A DNA stretch of 64,000 nucleotides from Pseudomonas izuensis (GTDB lineage Bacteria > Pseudomonadota > Gammaproteobacteria > Pseudomonadales > Pseudomonadaceae). Both the position numbers and the translations under genes were made by a program. The notes beneath the pieces were generated by a model. It saw only the letters and a program-made list of their open reading frames with translations, was not told the DNA's origin and did not search any database. Shown one piece after another: positions 35,666 to 42,661 of this stretch; positions within the stretch are counted from its first letter, which is position 1, and each line of letters starts with the position of its first letter. The stretch is taken from NCBI RefSeq assembly GCF_009861505.1, contig NZ_WTFT01000026.1, positions 1 to 64,000 of the forward strand, written 5' to 3'.

Positions 35666-36662
35666 CGCGGCGGTTGTCCTTTGGTGCTTCATCAGCCACA
35701 CGATTTTCGAAGCGCTCATAGGCTTCGACAATGCGCTGCACCAACGGATGGCGCACGACGTCCTTGGGCTGGAAGTGGGTGAAACTGATGCCTGGCACGT
35801 CTTTCAACACTTCGATCACGTGATGCAAACCGGATTTGGTGCCTCGTGGCAGGTCGACCTGGGTGATGTCACCGGTGATGACGGCCGTTGAGCCGAAGCC
35901 GATCCGGGTCAGGAACATCTTCATTTGCTCGACGGTGGTGTTCTGGCTTTCGTCGAGGATGATGAAACTGTTGTTCAGCGTACGACCACGCATGTAGGCC
36001 AGCGGCGCGACTTCGATGACCTGGCGCTCGATCAGCTTGGCCACATGTTCGAAACCGAGCATTTCGTAGAGCGCATCGTAGAGCGGGCGCAGGTACGGAT
36101 CGATTTTCTGGGACAGGTCGCCAGGCAGGAAGCCGAGTTTTTCTCCCGCTTCGACAGCCGGGCGCACCAGCAGGATGCGACGGATCTGCTCGCGTTCCAG
36201 GGCGTCCACCGCGCAGGCAACAGCCAGATAGGTCTTGCCGGTACCGGCCGGGCCAATGCCGAAGTTGATGTCGTTACCGAGGATTTCCTTCACGTAGCGC
36301 TGCTGATTCACGCCGCGTGGGCGAATCATGCCTTTTTTGGTGCGCAGGGCGACGGAGGCGTCGGCGGGCGAATGGTTGTCCAGCTCTTCGACAGCGGATT
36401 CCTGCAGGAACAGGTGAACCATGTCCGGCGACAGCTCGGTACCCTTGGTTTCCCGGTACAGGCGGCGCAGGAGGTTTTCCGCGGAGGTGGTGTGTTTACG
36501 CTCGCCGATCAGTTCGAACTGGTTGCCGCGATTGCGGATCTCGATGGTCAGGCGCTGTTCGATCAAGCGCAAGTGCTCGTCGAATTGCCCGCACAGATTG
36601 GCGAAACGGCGAGCCTCAAAAGGCTCGAGGATGAAACGATGTGGTTCGATGGGTGCGTTCAA
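35658..36662 (-). CDS. phoH: PhoH-like ATPase (YbeZ)
   Basis: This 334-residue P-loop ATPase has Walker A GPAGTGKTYLAVACAVDAL near 130 and the Walker B-type FIILDESQNTTVEQM near 225. It is linked to RNA metabolism with YbeY. The conserved start NAPIEPHRFILEPFEARRF is preceded by TTG at 36662; no ATG or GTG fits, and the longer reading adds 50 residues unlike the family. It overlaps ybeY. A REP pair separates it from miaB upstream. Confidence 0.93.
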   Translation of the reverse strand: MNAPIEPHRFILEPFEARRFANLCGQFDEHLRLIEQRLTIEIRNRGNQFELIGERKHTTSAENLLRRLYRETKGTELSPDMVHLFLQESAVEELDNHSPADASVALRTKKGMIRPRGVNQQRYVKEILGNDINFGIGPAGTGKTYLAVACAVDALEREQIRRILLVRPAVEAGEKLGFLPGDLSQKIDPYLRPLYDALYEMLGFEHVAKLIERQVIEVAPLAYMRGRTLNNSFIILDESQNTTVEQMKMFLTRIGFGSTAVITGDITQVDLPRGTKSGLHHVIEVLKDVPGISFTHFQPKDVVRHPLVQRIVEAYERFENRVADEAPKDNRRDA

Positions 36663-36745
36663 GGTCGTATTTAGCCGCCCTGGGGCAATAGTGATGAAAT
36701 CAAGGATAACGCCAGTGGCCTGGGTGCGAAAGCTCTTAAATATTC

Positions 36746-36837
36746 CTGTAGGAGCAAAGCTTGCTCGCGATGAACGATAACGCCATCTGTCCGGCGGACC
36801 GCGGCGTGGCAATCGCGAGCAAGCTTTGCTCCTACAG
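36746..36837. repeat. REP pair, GCGAGCAAGC class
   Basis: CTGTAGGAGCAAAGCTTGCT near 36746 and the inverse AGCAAGCTTTGCTCCTACAG ending at 36837 lie between miaB and phoH, which both run on the minus strand. Confidence 0.9.
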
Positions 36838-36850
36838 GGGAGGTACGGTG

Positions 36851-38179
36851 TTATTGGATCAGCGAGCCCCGCAACGAATGTGGCTGCGCGGCATCAATGT
36901 GCACATCGGCGAACTGGCCGATCAAGGTCGGATTGTCGCAGCGGAAGTTGACGATACGGTTATTTTCGGTGCGGCCTTGCAACTCGCCGGGGTCTTTTTT
37001 CGAGTAGTCGGTGACCAGGATGCGCTGGATCGAACCGACCATTTGTCGGCTGATTTCGAAACCTTGCTGGTTCAAGCGATGTTGCAGGGCATTCAGGCGT
37101 TCTTTTTTCAACGCTTCCGGCGTGTCATCGGCCAGATCGGCAGCCGGTGTTCCGGGACGCTGGCTGTAGACGAACGAGTAGGAGAAGTCGAAGCCGACGT
37201 CCTGGATAAGCTTCATGGTCTGTTCGAAGTCTTTTTCGGTCTCACCCGGGAAGCCGACGATGAAATCCGAGCTGATGCAAATGCCAGGCACGGCGGCCCG
37301 CAGCTTGCGCAGTTTGGATTTGTACTCAAGTGCGGTGTGGTTGCGCTTCATCGCGGCCAGGATCCGGTCCGAACCCGATTGCACCGGCAAGTGCAGGTGT
37401 TTCACCAGTTCGGGGACCTCGGCATGGGCCTGGATCAGGCTGTCGGAGAATTCCAGCGGGTGCGAAGTGGTGTAGCGGATGCGGTCGATGCCATCGATGG
37501 CCGCGACCACCCGGATCAGCTCGGCCAGATCGGCCAGGCGACCGTCATGGGTGGTGCCGCGATAACCATTGACGTTCTGACCCAGCAGCGTCACTTCGCG
37601 CACGCCATTTTCGGCCAGGTGAATGATCTCGGCGATCACATCGTCGAACGGGCGGCTGACTTCTTCGCCTCGGGTATAGGGCACCACGCAGAAGGTGCAG
37701 TACTTGCTGCAACCTTCCATCACCGACACGTAGGCACTCGGGCCGTCGATGCGCGGCTCGGGCAAGTGGTCGAATTTTTCGATTTCCGGGAACGAAACAT
37801 CGACCTGCGGCAACTTGCTGGTGCGCGCGGCGTCGATCATTTCCGGCAAGCGGTGCAGGGTTTGCGGGCCGAACACCACGTCGACATAGGGCGCGCGATC
37901 GCGGATGGCGGCGCCTTCCTGGCTGGCCACGCAACCGCCGACGGCAATCACCATGTCCGGATTGGCCAGTTTCAGTTCGCGCCAGCGGCCGAGCTGCGAG
38001 TAGACGCGATCCTGGGCGCGCTCGCGGATCGAGCAGGTGTTGAGCAGGATCACGTCGGCATCTTCTGCCCGAGCAGTGACTTCCAGGGCCTGGTGTTCGC
38101 CCAGCAGATCGACCATGCGCGAGCTGTCGTACTCGTTCATCTGGCAACCGTGGGTTTCGATGTAAAGCTTCTTGGCCAT
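36851..38179 (-). CDS. miaB: tRNA-2-methylthio-N6-dimethylallyladenosine synthase
   Basis: MiaB adds a methylthio group to position 37 of tRNAs that read UNN codons. The 442-residue radical-SAM enzyme has the N-terminal auxiliary cluster motif MAKKLYIETHGCQMNEYDS, the radical-SAM motif EGCSKYCTFCVVPYTRG near 153-169, FIVGFPGETEKDFEQTM near 300 and a C-terminal TRAM domain. Length is usual. A TATAAT and a perfect palindrome lie just upstream (38215-38234). Confidence 0.97.
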   Translation of the reverse strand: MAKKLYIETHGCQMNEYDSSRMVDLLGEHQALEVTARAEDADVILLNTCSIRERAQDRVYSQLGRWRELKLANPDMVIAVGGCVASQEGAAIRDRAPYVDVVFGPQTLHRLPEMIDAARTSKLPQVDVSFPEIEKFDHLPEPRIDGPSAYVSVMEGCSKYCTFCVVPYTRGEEVSRPFDDVIAEIIHLAENGVREVTLLGQNVNGYRGTTHDGRLADLAELIRVVAAIDGIDRIRYTTSHPLEFSDSLIQAHAEVPELVKHLHLPVQSGSDRILAAMKRNHTALEYKSKLRKLRAAVPGICISSDFIVGFPGETEKDFEQTMKLIQDVGFDFSYSFVYSQRPGTPAADLADDTPEALKKERLNALQHRLNQQGFEISRQMVGSIQRILVTDYSKKDPGELQGRTENNRIVNFRCDNPTLIGQFADVHIDAAQPHSLRGSLIQ

Positions 38180-38214
38180 GGAAAAGGGTCATCACGTGAT
38201 TCGAAGAACCGCGC

Positions 38215-38234
38215 ATTATAGGGAACATGTTCCC
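38215..38234 (-). promoter_or_regulatory. miaB -10 (TATAAT) next to a perfect 14-base palindrome
   Basis: On the minus strand GGGAACATGTTCCC (38234-38221) directly abuts TATAAT (38220-38215), 36 bases ahead of the miaB start. The palindrome would lie in the spacer of the promoter, a common operator position. I cannot name the protein that binds it. The -35 is not clear. Confidence 0.55.
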
Positions 38235-38313
38235 AGGTTCCTACCGCTGTGCGTCCGGTGGCTATGCTATAGTTCGCGCCCTCATTTTTACCCCGATGTG
38301 TTGTCCGCCCGCC

Positions 38314-38643
38314 ATGACCAAACGCGAAGCTCCAATCTACAAGGTGATTTTCCTCAACCAGGGCCAGGTGTTCGAAATGTACGCCAAGCAGATCTATCAG
38401 AGTGATCTGTGGGGCTTCCTGGAAGTGGAAGAGTTCGTCTTTGGCGAGCGCACGCAAGTGGTCGTCGATCCGAGCGAAGAGAAGCTCAAGGCGCAATTCG
38501 AAGGTGTCGTGCGCAGTTTCGTACCGATGCATTCGATCGTGCGCATCGATGAAGTCGAGCGCCTGGGCACCCCGAAAATCAGCGAAGCCCGCGGTGCGGT
38601 CGGCAATGTGATGCCGTTTCCGATGCCGATGCCTGAGAAATAG
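38314..38643 (+). CDS. DUF1820-family protein
   Basis: This 109-residue cytoplasmic protein has APIYKVIFLNQGQVFEMYAK near 6 and LWGFLEVEEFVFGERTQVV near 32, matching the DUF1820 family of Pseudomonas and relatives. Function is unknown. It ends with a Pro/Met-rich tail (VMPFPMPMPEK). It is divergent from miaB, and the ATG at 38314 is preferred to an in-frame start near 38227 that would run through the promoter region. Confidence 0.88.
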   Translation: MTKREAPIYKVIFLNQGQVFEMYAKQIYQSDLWGFLEVEEFVFGERTQVVVDPSEEKLKAQFEGVVRSFVPMHSIVRIDEVERLGTPKISEARGAVGNVMPFPMPMPEK

Positions 38644-38666
38644 GGCTCAAGACCGAGTCGACCCAA

Positions 38667-38733
38667 TCGCGAGCAAGCTTTGCTCCCACAGGACGGTGTT
38701 ACTCCTCTGTAGGAGCAAAGCTTGCTCGCGATG
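38667..38733. repeat. REP pair, GCGAGCAAGC class
   Basis: TCGCGAGCAAGCTTTGCTCC near 38667 and GGAGCAAAGCTTGCTCGCGA ending near 38732 lie between the convergent DUF1820 and Sel1-repeat genes. Confidence 0.9.
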
Positions 38734-38756
38734 GCGTCAGAAAGGTTGGTAAAAAA

Positions 38757-39311
38757 CTAGGGAAGAGGCGAAAACGGCGTACGCCCATCGGCGCTCTGCA
38801 GTTCCATCAGGTATTTGCGGAAAATTTGCCCAAGCACCTGGGTGGCGACTTCGAGCTCTTCGCGGGGCATTTTCTCGGTGACTTCGTCGGCGGTGTCCAG
38901 CGCATCTTCAGCGCCGTTGACCGCGGCCATTTTCAACAGGATGTACGCCTGGACGTTATTGGCCGGGACTCCTTCGCCGTGGAAGAACATGGTGCCGAGT
39001 TTGAATTGCGCCTGGGCATGGCCTTGCAGCGAGGCCTTTTCGAAGTAGCTCAGGGCTTGATTGAGGTCGCGCGGCGCGTTTTTGCCTTCGTAGTAGAACT
39101 CACCCAACTCGTATTGCGCTTGCGCATCCCCTTCATCCGACGCTTTCTGACAGGCGGCCAACGCCTGTGCCAGGTCTTGCGGCTGGGTATTGAGGGTGCA
39201 GCGACCCATCGCTGGGATTAACAACGAGTTACCGCCTGCTTGTGCGAGCGCGAGCAGGGGCTGAAGGAGCAACAGGCAGCCCAGTGAAAGGGCGCGGCCG
39301 GTGCGGTTCAT
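38757..39311 (-). CDS. Secreted Sel1-like repeat protein
   Basis: This 184-residue protein has a signal peptide (about 1-24, ending ALAQA) and at least two Sel1-type repeats, DAQAQYELGEFYYEGKNAPR near 62 and HAQAQFKLGTMFFHGEGVPA near 97. Sel1 repeats form helical scaffolds for protein binding in the periplasm. The partner is unknown. A plausible promoter lies upstream at 39371-39400, and a REP pair follows the gene. Confidence 0.86.
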   Translation of the reverse strand: MNRTGRALSLGCLLLLQPLLALAQAGGNSLLIPAMGRCTLNTQPQDLAQALAACQKASDEGDAQAQYELGEFYYEGKNAPRDLNQALSYFEKASLQGHAQAQFKLGTMFFHGEGVPANNVQAYILLKMAAVNGAEDALDTADEVTEKMPREELEVATQVLGQIFRKYLMELQSADGRTPFSPLP

Positions 39312-39370
39312 GGGAATCGACTTACCTCTGAAGGGCGCGCGGACCCATCGAGGGGATCCAATAAGCGCGC

Positions 39371-39400
39371 ATTATGAAATAAGCAGGGCCAACCTTACAA
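39371..39400 (-). promoter_or_regulatory. Candidate sigma-70 promoter of the Sel1-repeat gene
   Basis: On the minus strand TTGTAA (39400-39395) and CATAAT (39376-39371) are spaced by 18 bases, about 60 bases before the start codon. Confidence 0.5.
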
Positions 39401-39496
39401 AGTCTTTACTCGTTTTTCTGCTGCACGGGAAATATATCGCCCACTTTGCTGGAGATTATTGGCAGATGAGTAGGAAAAAGCGCTGGGGTGTAGGTG

Positions 39497-39527
39497 AAAG
39501 CTGACGCTGGCGATGGCCAACGTCAGC
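39497..39527 (-). terminator. Intrinsic terminator after hemL
   Basis: On the minus strand GCTGACGTTGGC (39527-39516) pairs with GCCAGCGTCAGC (39511-39500), 12 pairs with one G-U, around a 4-base loop, followed by TTTC. It lies about 10 bases past the hemL stop. Confidence 0.72.
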
Positions 39528-39536
39528 GCTGCAGCA

Positions 39537-40820
39537 TTATTTCAAGGCAGCGAATGCGCGCTCGGCGGCATCCAGGGTCAGTTTCAGTTCGGCTTCGCCG
39601 TGGGCGATCGAGGTGAAGCCGGCTTCGAAGGCGCTCGGTGCCAGGTACACACCCCCTTCCAGCATCAGGTGGAAGAAACGGCCGAACAGGGCGGCGTCAC
39701 TGGCCATGACGTCATCGAAAGTCACGATGTCGTCGGCACCGCTGAAGTACAGACCGAACATGCCACCGGCCTGGGTGGTCACGAACGGAATGCCCGCCGC
39801 ATCGGCACGCACTTGCAGGCCGTCGAGCAGGCGTGTGGTGTAGTCGGTCAATTCGGCGTGGAAGCCCGGACGGCTGATCAGGCGCAGAGTGGTGAGGCCG
39901 GCGGCCATTGCCAGCGGGTTACCCGACAGTGTGCCGGCCTGGTAAACCGGGCCGAGCGGAGCAATGCGCGACATGATTTCGCGCTTGCCGCCGAAGCAGC
40001 CCACCGGCATACCGCCACCGATGATCTTGCCGAAGGTGGTCAGGTCCGGCGTCACGCCGTAGTGCGCCTGGGCGCCGCCGAGGGCGACACGGAAACCGGT
40101 CATCACTTCGTCGAAGATCAGTACCACGCCATGCTTGTCGCACAAAGTGCGCAAGCCTTCGAGGAAACCGGGGGCCGGTGGTACGCAGTTCATGTTGCCG
40201 GCTACTGGCTCGACGATGATGCAAGCCACGTCCTGGCCGACTTCGGCAAGCATGCTTTCAACGGCGTCGATGTCGTTGAACGGCAGGGTCAGGGTGTGTT
40301 TGGCGAAGGCCGCCGGTACGCCGGCCGAGCTCGGGACGCCTTGAGTCAGTGCGCCGGAGCCGGCCTTGACCAGTAGGCTGTCGGAGTGGCCGTGGTAGCA
40401 GCCTTCGAACTTGATGATGCTGTCGCGGCCGGTGAAACCACGGGCCAGGCGGATGGCGCTCATGGTCGCTTCGGTGCCGGAGCTGACCATGCGCACCATT
40501 TCCATCGACGGCACCAGCGAGCAAACCAGATCAGCCATCTGGGTTTCCATCTCGGTCGGTGCGCCGTAGGACAGTCCGTGCTCAAGCTGTTTGCGCACGG
40601 CGTCCAGCACATCCGGATGGCTGTGACCGAGGATCATCGGGCCCCAGGACCCGACGTAATCCACATAGCGCTTGTCGTCCTCGTCAGTGACGTAGGCGCC
40701 TTCGGCGTGCTTGAAGAACAACGGCGTGCCGCCGACGCTCTTGAACGCGCGAACCGGCGAGTTCACGCCACCGGGAATGTGTTTCTGGGCATTGGCAAAC
40801 AGCGTTTCGGAACGAGACAT
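39537..40820 (-). CDS. hemL: Glutamate-1-semialdehyde 2,1-aminomutase
   Basis: HemL makes 5-aminolevulinate, the heme precursor, from glutamate semialdehyde with pyridoxal phosphate. The 427-residue protein has SETLFANAQKHIPGGVNSPV at the start, the PLP lysine in LTTFGKIIGGGMPVG near 268, and LIFDEVMTGFRVALGGAQ near 240. It follows thiE after ten bases, as the last gene of thiD-thiE-hemL, a usual Pseudomonas order. A terminator follows. Confidence 0.97.
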   Translation of the reverse strand: MSRSETLFANAQKHIPGGVNSPVRAFKSVGGTPLFFKHAEGAYVTDEDDKRYVDYVGSWGPMILGHSHPDVLDAVRKQLEHGLSYGAPTEMETQMADLVCSLVPSMEMVRMVSSGTEATMSAIRLARGFTGRDSIIKFEGCYHGHSDSLLVKAGSGALTQGVPSSAGVPAAFAKHTLTLPFNDIDAVESMLAEVGQDVACIIVEPVAGNMNCVPPAPGFLEGLRTLCDKHGVVLIFDEVMTGFRVALGGAQAHYGVTPDLTTFGKIIGGGMPVGCFGGKREIMSRIAPLGPVYQAGTLSGNPLAMAAGLTTLRLISRPGFHAELTDYTTRLLDGLQVRADAAGIPFVTTQAGGMFGLYFSGADDIVTFDDVMASDAALFGRFFHLMLEGGVYLAPSAFEAGFTSIAHGEAELKLTLDAAERAFAALK

Positions 40821-40830
40821 GATCGGGCTC

Positions 40831-41454
40831 TCAGACTTTTAATAATTCATTGAATGCACGGGCGCGGCGGGTCACCTCAGCCGCGCTCTGGGCGCCAAAC
40901 AGGCCATGCACCACGGCCAGCAGATCGACCCCGTGAGCCACCAGCGGGGCGGCATTGTCCAGGGTGATGCCGCCAATCGCGCATATCGGCAGGTGCAGCT
41001 GCTGGCGGGCCTGGTCGAGCAGTTCGAGGCTGCAGGTCGGGGCGCCGGGCTTGGTGTTGGAATTGAAGAAGCGGCCGAAGGCGACGTAACTGGCGCCTTC
41101 TTTGGCGGCCTGTTCGGCGAGTTCGAGTTGCGCGTGGCAAGTCGATCCGATGATGGCCCTGGAGCCGAGCAGCGCACGGGCCGGGGTCAGCGGGCCGTCG
41201 GTCTGTCCCAGGTGCACGCCGACGTTCAGGCGTGCGGCCAGTTCAGCGTCATCATTGATGATCAACCGGGTGTTGTAGCGTTCGCACAAGTCACGCAAGG
41301 CTTCGGCTTCACGCAGACGACGGGCTTCGTCACTGCTCTTGTCGCGGTATTGCAACAGGGTGACGCCGCCTTGCAGCGCCGCCTCCACGTACTCGAGCAA
41401 TTTACCGTCCAGTAGATGGCTGTCGGTAATGGCGTACAGGCCACGTAATTTCAT
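40831..41454 (-). CDS. thiE: Thiamine-phosphate synthase
   Basis: ThiE joins the hydroxymethylpyrimidine diphosphate and thiazole phosphate units into thiamine phosphate. The 207-residue TIM-barrel protein has LYAITDSHLLDG near 6, VTLLQYRDKSSDEARRLREA near 31, the NDDAELAARLNVGVHLGQ stretch near 67 and ICAIGGITLDNAAPLVAHGV near 157. It lies between thiD and hemL on the same strand. Confidence 0.96.
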   Translation of the reverse strand: MKLRGLYAITDSHLLDGKLLEYVEAALQGGVTLLQYRDKSSDEARRLREAEALRDLCERYNTRLIINDDAELAARLNVGVHLGQTDGPLTPARALLGSRAIIGSTCHAQLELAEQAAKEGASYVAFGRFFNSNTKPGAPTCSLELLDQARQQLHLPICAIGGITLDNAAPLVAHGVDLLAVVHGLFGAQSAAEVTRRARAFNELLKV

Positions 41455-41472
41455 CGGACAGCCCTCATGGCG

Positions 41473-42270
41473 TTACGAACAGAAGTCCAGTGGCAGGCGG
41501 CGTGGCACGAACTGGCCTTTACCCAGTTGCTCGGCGTCACGCAGGGTGCGCCACGTGTAGTTAAGCGCGGTCTGAACGGCACTGGCGAGGTTTTCACCTT
41601 GGGCCAGACGGCCGGCGAGGGCGCTGGCCAGTGTGCAGCCGGAACCGTGATAGCTGCCAGGCAAGCGCTGGCAGGTGTAGGTTTCGCGCAGGCCATCGCG
41701 GCTGTAGAGGCGATTGTGGATTTCGGTTTCGTCGCCATGACCGCCGGTGATCAGCAGGTGTTTGACGAATGGCAGGAGTTTTTCAGCGCACTCATCCGCG
41801 GTGCCTTCAGGCAGTTCGGCGAGGATCCGGGCTTCGGGAAGGTTGGGGGTGGCGATAATCGACAGGGGCAGCAGGCGTTCGCGCATGGCGTAGCCGACTT
41901 CGTCCTTGCCCAGTCGTCCGCCGCCGCCGGCGCGCAACACCGGGTCGCAGACCACTGGCAAATGCGGGTGCGCCGAAAGCAGTTCGACAACGGTGTCGAC
42001 CATTTCCAGTGAACCGAGCATGCCCAGTTTGACCGCTGCGACTTCAGAGTCGTTGAGCACGGCATTGGCCTGGGCCAGCACCCACTCACGGTCGAGGACG
42101 CGGAAATCAGTGACATTGACCGTGTCTTGCACGGTCAGGGCGGTGACGGCCGGAGCCGCATGGCAACCCTGAGCGAGCAGGGCTTCGATATCTGCCTGCA
42201 AGCCGGCGCCACCACTTGGGTCGTGGCCGGAGAGACAGAGGACAACGGGGCGAGAGCTGTAGATATTCAT
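41473..42270 (-). CDS. thiD: Hydroxymethylpyrimidine/phosphomethylpyrimidine kinase
   Basis: ThiD phosphorylates HMP and HMP phosphate in thiamine synthesis. The 265-residue ribokinase-fold enzyme has LCLSGHDPSGGAGLQADIEA near 12-31, KLGMLGSLEMVDTVV near 84, VCDPVLRAGGGGRL near 108 and the C-terminal anion-hole motif YHGSGCTLASALAGRLAQGE near 207. The start MNIYSSRPVV is six codons after a poorer upstream start. It is the first gene of thiD-thiE-hemL. Confidence 0.96.
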   Translation of the reverse strand: MNIYSSRPVVLCLSGHDPSGGAGLQADIEALLAQGCHAAPAVTALTVQDTVNVTDFRVLDREWVLAQANAVLNDSEVAAVKLGMLGSLEMVDTVVELLSAHPHLPVVCDPVLRAGGGGRLGKDEVGYAMRERLLPLSIIATPNLPEARILAELPEGTADECAEKLLPFVKHLLITGGHGDETEIHNRLYSRDGLRETYTCQRLPGSYHGSGCTLASALAGRLAQGENLASAVQTALNYTWRTLRDAEQLGKGQFVPRRLPLDFCS

Positions 42271-42316
42271 GGTGCGCGAGCTTACCACCAGTCGACCGAC
42301 GAGTCATGACGGTCCC

Positions 42317-42445
42317 CGTAGGAGCAGCCGGCCGACGCTCGATTGCTCGCGATGGTCGTCAATGATGACGCGGGGTTACGGGATAAACGCGGCGACTATG
42401 AGTTCATCGTCGGAACGCCGCCCGGAGCAAGCTCGCTCCTACAGA
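42317..42445. repeat. Degenerate REP elements between thiD and ladS
   Basis: GTAGGAGCAGCCGGC at 42317-42331 with TTGCTCGCGAT nearby, and GGAGCAAGCTCGCTCCTACA ending at 42443, are diverged REP arms. They are part of the 391-base space between thiD and the ladS-like gene. Confidence 0.6.
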
Positions 42446-42450
42446 CAGGG

Positions 42451-42466
42451 GTTTGATCGATCAAAC
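42451..42466. promoter_or_regulatory. Perfect 16-base palindrome upstream of ladS
   Basis: GTTTGATCGATCAAAC is perfectly symmetric. It sits in the 391-base divergent space between thiD (start 42270) and the ladS-like kinase (start 42662). It resembles an ANR/FNR half-site pair, but with a two-base spacer instead of four. The rest of the space, from 42467 to 42661, shows a possible -10 (TATGCT near 42553) and nothing else I can name. Confidence 0.45.
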
Positions 42467-42661
42467 AGCTCTATCTCAATTATCTTCGCTGGAACGCCCG
42501 TGCTAGAGCCTTTGTAGGAAAAATTTCAGTAGTGCTCAATGGCCACCAACGGCTATGCTAGAGTGGATCCAAACCAATAACAGGTAACACCGGTTTTACG
42601 TCTGCTCAAAGGGAATGGGGGGGCTTCCTGACAGAACCGGACAGGCCACGCTGGGGCATAA

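Noticed and set aside
39301..39504. Small plus-strand gene between the Sel1 and hemL genes
   Set aside because: No ribosome site, and the frame overlaps the start of the Sel1 gene and its likely promoter.
42451..42466. ANR/FNR box upstream of ladS
   Set aside because: TTGAT and ATCAA are present but separated by two bases instead of four, so it is reported only as a palindrome.
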